From the NCBI RefSeq assembly GCF_963576615.1, contig NC_088708.1:55601196-55665195 (forward strand): a stretch of 64,000 bases of DNA, written 5' to 3'. Numbering within the stretch: position 1 is the stretch's first letter; the number at the start of each line of letters is the position of its first letter. Position numbers and translations under genes: made by a program. Positions 1 through 26,655 of the stretch are shown one piece after another. This DNA is from Watersipora subatra (Eukaryota > Bryozoa > Gymnolaemata > Cheilostomatida > Watersiporidae). The notes beneath the pieces are model-generated. The model ran no database searches. It saw nothing but the letters and a program-made list of their open reading frames with translations, and was not told the DNA's origin.

Positions 1-469
1 TGTGAGAATCTAGTACTATACTCTGAAATAAGGAATAGCTAAGGTATGTGGAAGGGGTTTTCCCAAGACCGTATGTTTATTAAATGAACAAGAAAAATAT
101 ATAACAAGTGTACTTCAGACTAAGAATTATAAGAGTATAAAAGTAATGTCTGAGACTTAGAATATATTCACCCCCTTGTTCTGCGAAGGTTGACTCTTTT
201 CACTTGTTTCGCTGACACGTCTGTCTGCTATGAAGAAGCTGTATTGAAGAGAGTGAAGTATGAAGGTGAATATACGTCCTTATATATCGTTTAGGAGTTA
301 GCCTGGGTGTCCAAGAGTAAGCCATATCTTTCAGATCTCCAATTTTGGGTATTGTAGTTTTTGGGGTTCCTGGCTACGCCCTGTTGTATTTACGCCAGCG
401 GGGTTTCATAATATTTAATCTTCTAGTTTTAATCCCTGTCTGGTGTAGATTGGTACCAGATGCGGATCT

Positions 470-1110
470 TCGTACCGCATGACGAAAGTTGTTATCATCT
501 GGGTGTTGTCGTTGACTTGGGGTGTGATGCCGTTTTTAGGATTTTAATCTGGATTTTAATTACTGGCTTTTTTGCAATAATCTTGAATTTTCCAATGTAA
601 CGTTCTCAATGTTCAGACAGTGGAATGGGTGGGTTGTCACGCGATGGTACTAATCCCAAGGATGAGATTTGTGGATGTCGCAACTCTAGGAGTCTGTCCA
701 GTGAGCCATATGATGATATAACTTGTAATTTTCTTTACGTCTATTTGTACATGGCTGATATCAGATATAACAATACATTGCATGACACAGGTTGTTATCG
801 TCTGGGTGTAGTCTGTCGCTGATCGAGGGTGCTCTAAGGCGTATATCCTAAATTGCATTCTTGCAGTAGTTCAATATGAGTTTCAATTACTAACTTCTAG
901 CGACAATCTGGCATCTTTTTATGTAATGTTCTTATGTTCTAATAGTTGGATGGGTGGGTTGGCTTAAGTCGGCATGTGATGGTGATATGTACAGTAGATG
1001 TCGGAACTTTGGAAATCTATTTATGTAAGCTGAATGGTGATATAACTTGTTATTCTCTTTATGTCTATCTGTATATGGCTAATATCAGGCACATTAGCTC
1101 TAATGCATTT
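470..1110. repeat. Diverged tandem duplication, unit about 300-330 bp
   Basis: Two similar stretches lie head to tail upstream of GH9 copy A. The phrase TGTTATCATCTGGGTGT near 491 recurs with one change near 792, and GGAATGGGTGGGTTG near 622 recurs near 948. The ATAACTTGTTATTCT / TTTATGTCTATCTGTA region is also shared. The two short open frames in the units are not conserved in a coding way. Bases 1-470 hold no gene that I can support. Confidence 0.55.
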
Positions 1111-1265
1111 ATATGCGCATATTGCCTACTTTTCACATTCCAAGTGAAGAGTGTTTATTTCTTGGTTACATAAGTAAATTAACAGAATAACAATTTTCCA
1201 AGATTTGTTAGTATCATATTTTGTGAAAATACACAAATAGCCATAATTTAGAGAGGATTATAGCC

Positions 1266-1275
1266 TTATATAAGG
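1266..1275 (+). promoter_or_regulatory. Possible TATA box of GH9 copy A
   Basis: TTATATAAGG lies about 185 bases upstream of the proposed start codon at 1458. It would place transcription start near 1295-1300. No other promoter element is clear, and TATA-like strings are common in AT-rich DNA. Confidence 0.3.
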
Positions 1276-1457
1276 ATGTCACCTGAGTTAGTGTTTTATG
1301 TTCTTTACAAACTCAATGAAGCAAGTCAAATGCTTCCCCTCATATCTACCCACGCGCCCAAAAGGTTTGAAAGACTTTTCTTGATGGCGTGCATGCTATA
1401 AGGTACAAATAGCTCTGGTATCGTATGATGTTCAGAGTTTGCTATTTACATCACTAC

Positions 1458-16487
<15,030 letters not shown>

Positions 16488-17640
16488 AATGATGGAGAAA
16501 ATGACAGGCATTCTGGACTAATCTTCAGAAGTCATCTGGAGACATAACATACATTTAATTATACTATTCTAACTTTCTTGTAATTCTGTCGTACAATTTT
16601 TTCCTCTTTACTAAGGATTATTTCTTTGGGAAAGTTTTGACTAAAGAAGTATTGTTATTACACCGGACTACTGGTAATGTTTTTACCATAGATAGAAACA
16701 CATACACCGTATTCAGAAAGTAAAATTTTTCACTTCAACAGTTTCTTAATTCGTAATAAATTAATTCAGAAATATTCTATTGGCAGCACTGAATAACTTT
16801 ATTTTGGATACTTGATGGCAGCATGATCTATGCCTAGGTTATTTTTTACTTTCCCAAGACATATTCATATAAAAGTTCCAAGAGTGTATGCTGAGAATCT
16901 GCTGAACCTGGTAGTCATGAGAATGACACTAGTGATAACTTTAGTTACTATTAAGTGTAAATTGATGTATGTGAAAAGGTACATATGTCTGACATCCATA
17001 CCAGCATAAGTGTGTGTAGCATGTCAGATGTGTTTCATTGTTAGCAACAACAGTAGTTGGGTTTAAAACCACTTTACACTGCACCTATTCAACATTTCAC
17101 TCTACATGTATCTTGTTTATTCACTCTATTTACTATAATAACTACCTGCGTAGATTAACTGATGACATCAATATTACTCTCTAAATGCAGGATTGCCTTT
17201 AATCCACATGTGGTGATCCAAACAAAATTTTTATTTAGTGATGCTATATGAATTTAAAAGAACTGGGTTAATTTGGGTTTAGCGATTGCCCTAGCAATGT
17301 TTGGTCATTTGAAAAAGCAAATTAGTAAGAACTGCCAAGCAATAAAACAAGCATGATATCTCAAAACAAAAACAAGGTGAGAAGAGACAATTGACTTTAC
17401 TTTTGTAAACATTAAAACTGTGAGTGGTCACCATTACATATTAAAGATTCAGTTGGCAGCCATCAGCTCATGACTAAACTAGTTAGTAGCTTTGGAATCA
17501 GTATAACATTAAAAATACCAGTACTACTATACTATAAGGTTTATGAAGTCTCTACTATAGAGTCAAAACCTCCATTTAATTTTTCCCAACTTTGTGAATA
17601 ACTTGTTATTTGCAATAAACAAATAAGTGATGTCATGTCT
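16488..17640. other. 3' flank of GH9-A, no gene seen
   Basis: It is AT-rich DNA with no supportable frame. Much of it aligns in reverse orientation to about 50350-51548, for example CATCTGACATGCTACAC and its mirror, so it belongs to the A/C duplicated block. Confidence 0.6.
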
Positions 17641-18912
17641 CACTTAGCAATTTGGTGTGCACTGCCGCAACCCAATATTAGGAGTTGTGGTTCCATGTTG
17701 CTTTTATTTTATAGATAATTCCTGTCATTTTGCAGATGAATGGCTGATTAACAATAGAGTATATCACAATATACGTAGTTAACTGCATTTTATCTTTGTT
17801 TAGTTTGCTGGAATTCACACCAAGGTGTTTTTATAGCTTGAATCTTGGTCAAAACACAAAGACAAAGACAAACACAGGATTTAGACTGAAAAATTGTAAT
17901 TAACTATCAACGTTTGTGTTAGCGGGTGGTTAATAATACATAAAAGTTTAAACTTCACAATGCGAAACAATGAAAATTGTTAATTTTAATTTATGCTGTT
18001 AAGTCTGCATATAGTTACTGAATACAGATGAATCATTTTGTAGAAACAATTTTTTATGAATGTTTATGGACTTCGAAGTGTAGAGGCGCTCAAAGGGACA
18101 CTAGTATTTATTAGCAAAAGTTACAAGTGTAGAACCATTTTGCAGAACCTTTTTACATAGTAGGAAACCAATAAACCTAACTATGTCAAGATTACAACAG
18201 GCAGCAGCTTCGTCGGCCAACTGACCAATTACCGATGCACTAGAAAACAAATAGGGAAAGATATTTTCTCACTTTTTGTGACATCCATTTTTTTCACCGA
18301 GTCAGAAGTGAAAAGCACGCAAGCATAAACATGCTTAATACTCAAATCTTGCAAACTATTCTGTTTTATGATGAACCAAAGTTATCTTAAAATGTTTCTT
18401 TCTTTAAAACTCACGTCGGAGTAGACAATGCATAATAAGAACAGTATCCAGCGCAAGCTCCTAGTTAGAGTCGCTATAAAATGGTAAAGTTTGGGAAACA
18501 CCGGAGACGTGGAGCTTGATAGGTGAAATAGCACTAGCAGCTGCAGCTGCATAAACATGCTGGCAGCTGTAATAACAATTGACATTTACAAGTTGGTATT
18601 CATTGTTGGTACCAGATGAGAAGTTGTAGCAAAGAGAACAGAGCATGATCCACAAAGATAGTATTAAAATCGCAATGCACGGCCCCTAACCATTAGGTCA
18701 CATATATTTACTGTACATAAAACATTTAATAGAAATAGGATATTGCAGATATAAATAATAGCATTATAGTAACAACAAATAAGAATAAAAATATATATTT
18801 CTAAGAACCTTATATCAGTAATCATAAACGAGAAGGCTGCATAGCAGAGTAATGATCTACAGTACAAAAAACAATAGTTTAACGAAAAGAGAAAATAATA
18901 AGGGTACAGACA
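17640..18912 (-). pseudogene. Truncated duplicate of the 3' part of the 43.9-49.6 kb gene
   Basis: The minus strand aligns to 49113-50370 plus. Shared landmarks: GTACTGTAGATCATTACTCTG, CTAATGGTTAGGGG, CACCTATCAAG ... ACGTCTCCGG. Open pieces (18867-18664, 18655-18461, 18585-18382) are in different frames and separated by stops and a one-base indel against the other copy. Only the terminal part is present and homology ends abruptly near 18912, as expected if duplication cut the gene. It is convergent with GH9-A, as the other copy is with GH9-C. Confidence 0.5.
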
Positions 18913-20925
18913 TAATATGTCGTTAATGATGGTTGATAGAGGCGTTGGTAGCCAAAACTCAGCACTTCAGGGGTCAATAGTTCACATGAGCAAGGCTGAG
19001 TTGTATATTTTCAATGAGTTGATATGTACACTCATGGATCCATCACTTGTAATGATGATTTTGCAAAAAAAAGACTTTTATCACTGTGTTGCAAATTGTA
19101 TCATTGTTTTCTAAGCTAGTAATTCAAGTGGAGGTACAAGTCACAGCTTAGTAAAGATGAAAAACTTGTTTTAAAAATGCTCTTTTAACAAAAGAATGAA
19201 AAGGCATACAAAAGTCTTATTGAACCCTAGTTTAGGAGTAGCTATTGTTTGCGTTGTTGATCCTAAAACGAGCAGACAGAGTGAAATGAGTGAGCAATAA
19301 GGAAACCGTTCTGAGGGAAGATTAAGTAGAGGGGACACGAACCACTGGGTTACGTTAATTCACTTCCTAAGAGAAAAAGTTATGCACACATCCAACTGCT
19401 CTTAAAGAGTCTGTAGAGGAATAACTTGCGAACACAGATGTGAAGGTGGCTCATCAGTAGGTGTAGCTAAAGAGAGAACAAATGAAGTGTTAGAAAGTGT
19501 TAATATGAAAGTACACTGAGACGGCAGCTCAACTTTTATATGCAAGGCTGAGCTTTTACATTTGTATGATGGGTCTGCCGACAAGTGAGATGCTCCTCTC
19601 ATAATGTGAAATGGCAGCTGAAATTCTTTCAGAGCTAGTGAAAGGGATTACATGTATCCATATTTGTTTACTCTTAGTGATGGTGATACTTATTCATTTT
19701 AAGATTATTTAAAATTCTATCTATTGTCTAAAAAGATGATAAATAAAATTTTGTTTGTTATACTGACAGCCTATTTATATTTTTATCAGTGTTTTGGCAA
19801 TTCCTTTAAGGTACTCTCTAAGCTGACCAAGTGGTATGTATAAAAACCAACATATTTAAGTGCGCCAATCAGTAAGATTACCTTTGATTTATGAATAGAT
19901 TGGTCACTGCACCCAAAGTTTCATGTAGCTAAGGAACCCACATGCACTCTATTCATTAAATCTTAATTTCATAAATGAATCACAAGTGTAGACAGTTGGG
20001 TTAGTAGCAATCACACATAGGCAAATTGAAAAGATAACAAATACAAATCCATTGTAAAAATACTGCTGACAAACAAAACAATTTTTCATGGCATTAATTT
20101 CATTGATGGTTGATTTATATATTAGAAAATTCATAAAGATATAGTTATGGACTACCTTGCCTTGACGCAGATTTATCAGAATTTAATACACAATTATTTT
20201 CACACAATTTTAAACATCAGCTGTGTTGAATGATTATACTTCATGGAGGAGTCCTCTTTAAAATACATACATGTAGATCCAAAGTGTCACCAAAAAGTAC
20301 TCATAATATTGCAAAGCAACAACAACGCCAATTATAAATGTAAGGTAAGAGTATACGTACTTATTTCAATTATGGAACAACAATAAAAGAAAGTTAAACA
20401 AAAGCACTAATTCAGACATTCTGCACTTTGATATATTCTTACATTCTAACAAGGTTGATCTTTGAGATAATCAACCTAATTTTGATCGCAGTCAAGGGCT
20501 AATAGACGTTAGGATGGTGTCCTACCATTGTACCAATGACTGTTAGCTGGTGAGCAAACTGAGATATCCCAGCTAGGCCATGTCACTAATTAGAATCATT
20601 CTAAATTTGAAAACATATTTTTCTTATAACTATAGTTAACAAGGTTGAATAAAAACTCATTGCACTCTTTGATATGTTGGCTACAGTTTGCAGCCAAAAC
20701 TAGTTTTTTATGTGCAATATAAGTGGAGTTATGAGCGCCGATCTATTGTAAGCCGTGTTAAAATAGCCACAAAGATGCTATTAAATAACACGTTATAAAT
20801 CTGCATATTTATAAGTTATACATGTACAATAATAACAATCTATCAAATGATACAAATATATATTTATGAACAAGTGACATAAACGAGCCATACTTATATT
20901 ACATGCAGAAACAGAAATTAACGTT
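18913..20925. other. Intergenic, no gene supported
   Basis: Short open frames of 60-70 codons on both strands lack recognisable motifs or splice context. Confidence 0.5.
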
Positions 20926-21138
20926 TTAAAAACAAATATTTCCATCGTTTGCGCGAATAGCTGCGTTCTGATTGTTGCTTTCGATAAAACGAACATCTTC
21001 TAGTTGTCCAATACCTTCCACAATATCTTCTGGCCTCAACTCTTTTTTGCACTGCTGAATTAGTCGATATAAGCGTCGAAAGAATTTTTTAGCAGAGCAA
21101 AACTTTCTCACGCTGCATTTGCCACTAATGCAACGCAT
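20926..21138 (-). CDS. Small Lys/Cys-rich open frame, unknown
   Basis: This is a 70-codon frame from ATG to TAA with Cys at residues 3, 8, 14, 30 and 69 and a basic N-terminal half (CSVRKFCSAKKFFRRLYRL), then an acidic stretch (PEDIVEGIGQLEDV). Base composition is less AT-rich than the flanks. No signal peptide and no family recognised. It could be one exon of a larger gene or chance. Confidence 0.25.
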   Translation of the reverse strand: MRCISGKCSVRKFCSAKKFFRRLYRLIQQCKKELRPEDIVEGIGQLEDVRFIESNNQNAAIRANDGNICF

Positions 21139-21683
21139 AAAAATTTGCTTAGTAAACGTAACCTTTGGTCCTAAACTTGCAAACCAGTGTTTATACGTAT
21201 GCCCTTCGAAGTATTAGGATCGCGTTAAAAAAGGAATTACTATTAGCCTGAGACAGATAATAGTTATTTTTATGGCATTGCTTTCAAGGTTTCAATTACC
21301 ATCGTGAATTTAAACCAACTTTTCATATATGTACGTACATGTACTTTGAAGTAGACAGATTGCGTTAAACGGAGAACTTCTACTAGCCTTAGACCATTAT
21401 TGATTATTTCTATGGTGTTGCTTTCAAAGTTTGAACAAAAAGTTTTGGAATTGGACACCGAGACAATTAATTGGCGTTGATATAAATGATTCATTATTAT
21501 TACGTATTTGTGGACACTTTTCTATGGATCAGTTAATATTATGGGCTTGTAAAGATCAAATGATGTCAAAGTGGTGGTCAAATGAAGTCGGCGTTTAATT
21601 GGAGAGTGGCAGTCTACTTTTCAACCTTTCTCTTAGGGTGGCGGTCAAATAGAGGTGGCATTCAACTAAAGGTTTTACGGTAT

Positions 21684-21729
21684 TTAACTATAGAGTTAAA
21701 TAACTATAGTTATTTAACTCTGTAGTTAA
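21684..21729. repeat. 46-bp near-perfect palindrome
   Basis: Two 23-base arms meet without spacer, with one mismatch. The sequence before it (GTGGCGGTCAAATAGAGG ... AAAGGTTTTACGG, about 21590-21680) looks like the edge of a dispersed repeat. Confidence 0.75.
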
Positions 21730-22959
21730 TTATAGTTAGAGGATAGCAAGCTGAGTCTTGGAAGGTATTTACTGATGTATTGATTTTAATTTATTATAAT
21801 CATGACATCATCAAGACCAAAATAACAATATTCAATAATTTCCAAAAGTACCACTTATTGGTATAAAATACAAAAACAAAAAATAGCGACAAAACAAAAG
21901 AGAATAAAATAAAACTTACTTATTAGTTTCCTCAACTCAGTTTACTATTTATCAAGTTTTATAGTTATTATATAATTGTAACGTTTATAGTTAAGCCACT
22001 TTCTATTTTGCATCATTCATTCATACATGAGCATATATTATCGATACTGATGATAAATTCCGTTCATGAGAATTCAAGCAGCCTGTGGGATTGTTTTATA
22101 AACTAGTACTGTAACAGGCTTGAGGTAATTCTGTGAACCGACATCATATCATATAATCAAACCTTGCGTAAGCATTACATTTTCTAATGTTTGTTGTAAT
22201 ATTACAAAGGCTAAAGACAGCTACATTGTATACTAGACTATTGTTAACAGTGTTAAAGCTGTCATCAATTCATTTTAAATGACTATACTTACTCAGTTAT
22301 GATTGTTTCTAATGATTGTGCAGCTAGTTAGAAAAGCCTCGGAGCCAAAGTTTTTCAATTCATTCATATCTAAACAATTCTAGTCACTAAATAAAGCATC
22401 GTTTGCTCAAGAGCGCGCGTTTGTCACGAGTGACAATCCTTGGCATCAGTAGTCATACATATATTTTCCAAAAGAAACAAGCTGTAAAAAATCTGAAATG
22501 TATCAGTGAGTGGACAGAACTGGTATATACTTGCATATTAGCTTATATGTTTTATTTTGTTAGCATATATAGTTTATAGAATCAATATACTTGCATATTA
22601 GTTTATGTTATGCTTTCTGATTGGTCAGATAGATTTTATCATTGAACAACTGCTTATCCAATCGCTTAACTTTTTAGCACCTTTTGTAAAGCTGGCTGTT
22701 AATTGTTTAAACTGGTAGTGAAGCATAATATCTGCCACTTAGCATGGTTACACTCAGATAAGCTCAGTTAAGCGTGGTACATTTTATTAACAACATTTGA
22801 GTCAGAGTTGGCAACATTTGTCGTATATGTGTTCCAAGATTAATTACATGCTTTTGATATATACTCTTAATTCTGATTTATTGACCAGTTTTGCTGGTTA
22901 AAACATTCTTGTTTTAAATTGCCCTGAAGTGAACAAGAAATGTAAATGTTCCCATAGAG

Positions 22960-23425
22960 CAGGGGTTCCCAACTTGTTTTACTCAGCCCCCCCCTCTATA
23001 TGCCTTTTAATAAACTTGGCTCCCCTCATACTTTTAGCTAAATACAACTGATACAAAAAAATAATTCTATTTTATTGTACATATCTAAGCATTTAACAAC
23101 ATATTATTAATTTTTATACAGCCTGCGTACAACATACAACAATACATGACCTACGGCATGGCGGGCAATTGGTTTATGACTAGGTTAAATTAATATCCAG
23201 TCAGAATTTGGATGGATGTGTTCACATATATCTAGGTTCTGACTACTAGCTCATTATTTGCAACTAGTGTTATAGATAAAACCAAAATGTTAAATGATGA
23301 ATCTCAAACTCACACGGCATTGCAGGACATAAATTGGAAATGTAACAAGCTGTCACCTCTCAGTTCCCCCCTTGTATATTCAAAACTCTCCCTAGGAGGA
23401 ATTCCTCCCTGGCTGGAAACCCTTG
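22960..23425. mobile_element. hAT-type MITE (copy B site)
   Basis: It is the same element as at 5307-5779, with an 8-bp flank CCATAGAG on both sides (22952-22959, 23426-23433). The flank differs from A at one base but agrees left to right. It therefore inserted before the duplication. Confidence 0.75.
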
Positions 23426-23491
23426 CCATAGAGGTAAATATGAAAGCATGTTTTTATGCATGTCACTAATACGTAGCTGTTTTTTGCCTAA

Positions 23492-23549
23492 CTGTTGTTA
23501 TTACATGATCAGACAGTTATATAACTGTCTGATCATGTAATAACAACAG
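23492..23549. repeat. Perfect 58-bp palindrome
   Basis: Each 29-base arm (CTGTTGTTATTACATGATCA and nine more bases) is an exact reverse complement of the other with no spacer. It lies 35 bases before exon 4 of copy B. Confidence 0.9.
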
Positions 23550-25623
23550 ATTTTTCATGTACAGTTTAGCTGTATATATTTTAGTTTTAACTGTAGCCAT
23601 TTCAATGGCTTTTACTCGTGCTTCGATATAACGTATGCCTATGCGACTACCATCACTTCCACAACTACTGCAACCACCCAGCGACAACAACAGTTACAGT
23701 TACAGTTGGTATATAATGTAAATTATAAGCTTCCAATAAATTTTATGTTCACTCTTTTTGTGAGCTCAGTATTTATAAAAATTCTTTTTTTTGCAAAGCA
23801 GTCATTTGTTTCTGTAGACCCTAACTATGCTTTGGCCATTGAGTACTCCTTTTATTTCTACGAGGCTCAGTGATCAGGCGTTCTTCCTGCCAATAACAGA
23901 ATTGCCTGGAGAGGCAATTCATCAGAAAAATGATGGCAGTGATGTTGGCCTTGACCTGAGTGGAGGCTGGCACGATGGTGAGTCAGTTTTTGCGTATACA
24001 GCCTCATGTGTCAGTCACTCAAATTTTGTATTAGGCATCATCAAATGCTTATAGGTTGTTAAGGGGTACCTGCTTTAGGACACAGCATTTCTCCTGTTGT
24101 ATGTCATAAGTCACATGTCACACATTAACATTCAAGTCACTTGGACCAAATTTCACTTAATCTCTCACTGCTACATGTGACCTGATTCAAATTATTTGCC
24201 ATGAAATATGATATGCATATAAGCCGTTGTCACATGTCACCTGCTACAAATCATATGCCACATGTCACCTGATGTAAGTCGGTTACTATGTACCACTTGG
24301 TACAAGTGGCATGCAATGTGTCAACTGATATGAATCACTTTTACATGTGTCATAATGCCAGCCATTCGGTGTTAACAAGTGTCATGTGTCGCTGAATAGC
24401 AGCTTTTTGGTACATGTCGGTACGGAGTTGGAAAGTTGTCAAAAATTTCTTTTCGGTGTTTTGAATTAAATATTTTTAAGGCAAGTTGCTAAATTAGTTT
24501 TATGAGAACAATCCATGAACACATTTCTTTGAAGGCAATTGTCTTTATGCGAAAACATTGCAAGGGCGTTGTTTGCAGTGAACCTCCTACTTCACATTAA
24601 GCAAGCCTTAGGCAAGGCATGGAGCTTTTGCAGTCTGCTCTAGCAGCTCTTCTATCACGTGAGAATTTTTTAATGCCACGGAACACAACTCTTATTATAG
24701 TAAAGTTTATTCTACAATTCCATATGCTGGTCAGATTGATGAAGTTGATAGACTGTCAGTATCATAAATTGAGTATTACAAGTTTGAGCCCCGTTTTTCA
24801 GTGAGACAGTTACATGCATACCTAAGGACCTAATACCTAAGTACAATGTATATGCATAGGTATATACATGTATATATTTATGTATGTCCATGTATATATC
24901 GGTTTTTTTAGTTTTAACAATTGCCTAAAATAGCAAAGACAAGCAGAAGTATTTGCATATTGTCAGAGGAGTTACATCATCATAAAGCATTGAAAGATAT
25001 TAAATCAAAACAAGAAACTGCCTTAGAATAAAATTATTATTCTAAGGAAGTCATGATTAGCCTCAGGACAACAAAACCATATCTCGTAACGTGTTTAAAG
25101 CATATGACTAACTACACAATTAAGATCTATATGCTGATTGTTAATGATTGTTTTGAAGTAGTGATTTCAGCTGGTGACCACATAAAATTTGGTTTACCAA
25201 TGTCTTGAGCAACGACCATGCTTTTACATGGCTTGATATTTTTTGGCAATCCCTAACAAATGATTAGACAATAAGATGAAGTACTCCGACAAATCTGATG
25301 GCCACTCGATTACTTCATGAAGTGCCATCAATCGATGGATAGATTTTATGCACAGGTAGAGTAGCAAACAGCATACATCTATGTCTATGGCCAGCACCAA
25401 CTAGTGGACTGTGTGCTTGTCTTTAGACTATCTGTGTGTGACTCAATTTTCTTGTAACTTTAGAAGGTTGTTTTCGATGGGCTTCAAAAATAAATATAGG
25501 TATTATAAACGAAGTTGAGGGCAACCATTTATATCATTTTTGTAAGCTTATTTTTGCAGCTAGGTGCAAGGCTATTTGTCAAGGTAAATTTTAATCCATG
25601 TGCCTCCAGAAACATTTGTATAA

Positions 25624-25770
25624 CCGACAGCCTCAGTGAACATAGATTTGATTTGCATAGCTGATAGCCTCAAAGAACATGGATTTAATATGCATAGTCG
25701 ATAGCCTCAGTGAACACATATATGATATGCATAGGCGCCAGCTTCAGCAAACACAGATATGATATTTTTG
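25624..25770. repeat. 37-bp tandem repeat in copy B, four diverged units
   Basis: It is the orthologous array to 8044-8191, with more substitutions between units. Confidence 0.65.
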
Positions 25771-26529
25771 CTCTAGAAAAGAGTTCAAAGTTCGTTTAGC
25801 TAATAATGACTTCCTTGTTTATTTTTAGATTTATTTACGGTAAGTTTGTAGGTTGCTTGGAAAGTAACAGCATATTTTCACACCTTTTTATAGCAGCGTG
25901 CAATGTCAATAGCAGACTGTTTGATATTTTAAGTTCAATTTCGATGCAGTCATCATGCCAAAAGTTAAAACTGATTATTTGACTAATATATTGAATTTTA
26001 CTTCTCGTATAAATATGGACAAATTGAGTGGTACAAAAAACACCTCAACAATGTATTTGTTTTAAAACTTGTTTTTATTTGGTTCAGTATCTTTGCTAAT
26101 GTACAGGTTTCTATGAATTTGTTACTATTATACTATTATATATAAATAAATGTATTCTTGGCAACATATATATTATTTAACTTCTAACATGAATGAATTA
26201 ATAAACATATTCATAAACACATTTGATCAGGTTGGGAGTGGTACCATTGATCATGCTCACTGGGGCAGACCTGAGGATGTGGATGAACAGAACATCGCAA
26301 GGCCGAGTTATGTCCTGTGTGCTGGAGCCAGTACGAGTGGTGGGAATGATGTTATGGGAGAGACTGTCGCAGCCCTTGCTGCTGGATCAATCTTATTTAA
26401 AACTTCTGGTGAGTTTAGATACTCATACTCGTTATGCATTCTGATCACAGGCTAGATAGATGGTTTATGTTTGTGTAAGGTAATGATGTACTGATTCTGT
26501 TAAACTCTCAGGGATCTCAGGATATGGTT

Positions 26530-26655
26530 AAAGGTTGACTTGCAACAAAATTCCCTACAGTTATTTTGTATCAAAAAAGTTTACCATACCTTACTCTGCT
26601 GTGTCGTAGGTTCAAAATATGTGGAAATGTGATTACAAGCTTTTAAAAGCTCAAA
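26530..26655. mobile_element. Single arm of the foldback MITE
   Basis: AAAGGTTGACTTGCAACAAAA to GCTTTTAAAAGCTCAAAAG matches one terminal arm of the element at 59674-60562. The second arm and centre are missing and a partial repeat of the flank (CTGATTCTGTG) follows, so this is a collapsed or solo-arm remnant in intron 7 of GH9-B. Confidence 0.6.

Noticed and set aside
1-470. LTR of an element extending left of the window
   Set aside because: It starts with TG and has a mixed-composition body, but no matching second copy, end or target duplication is in the window.
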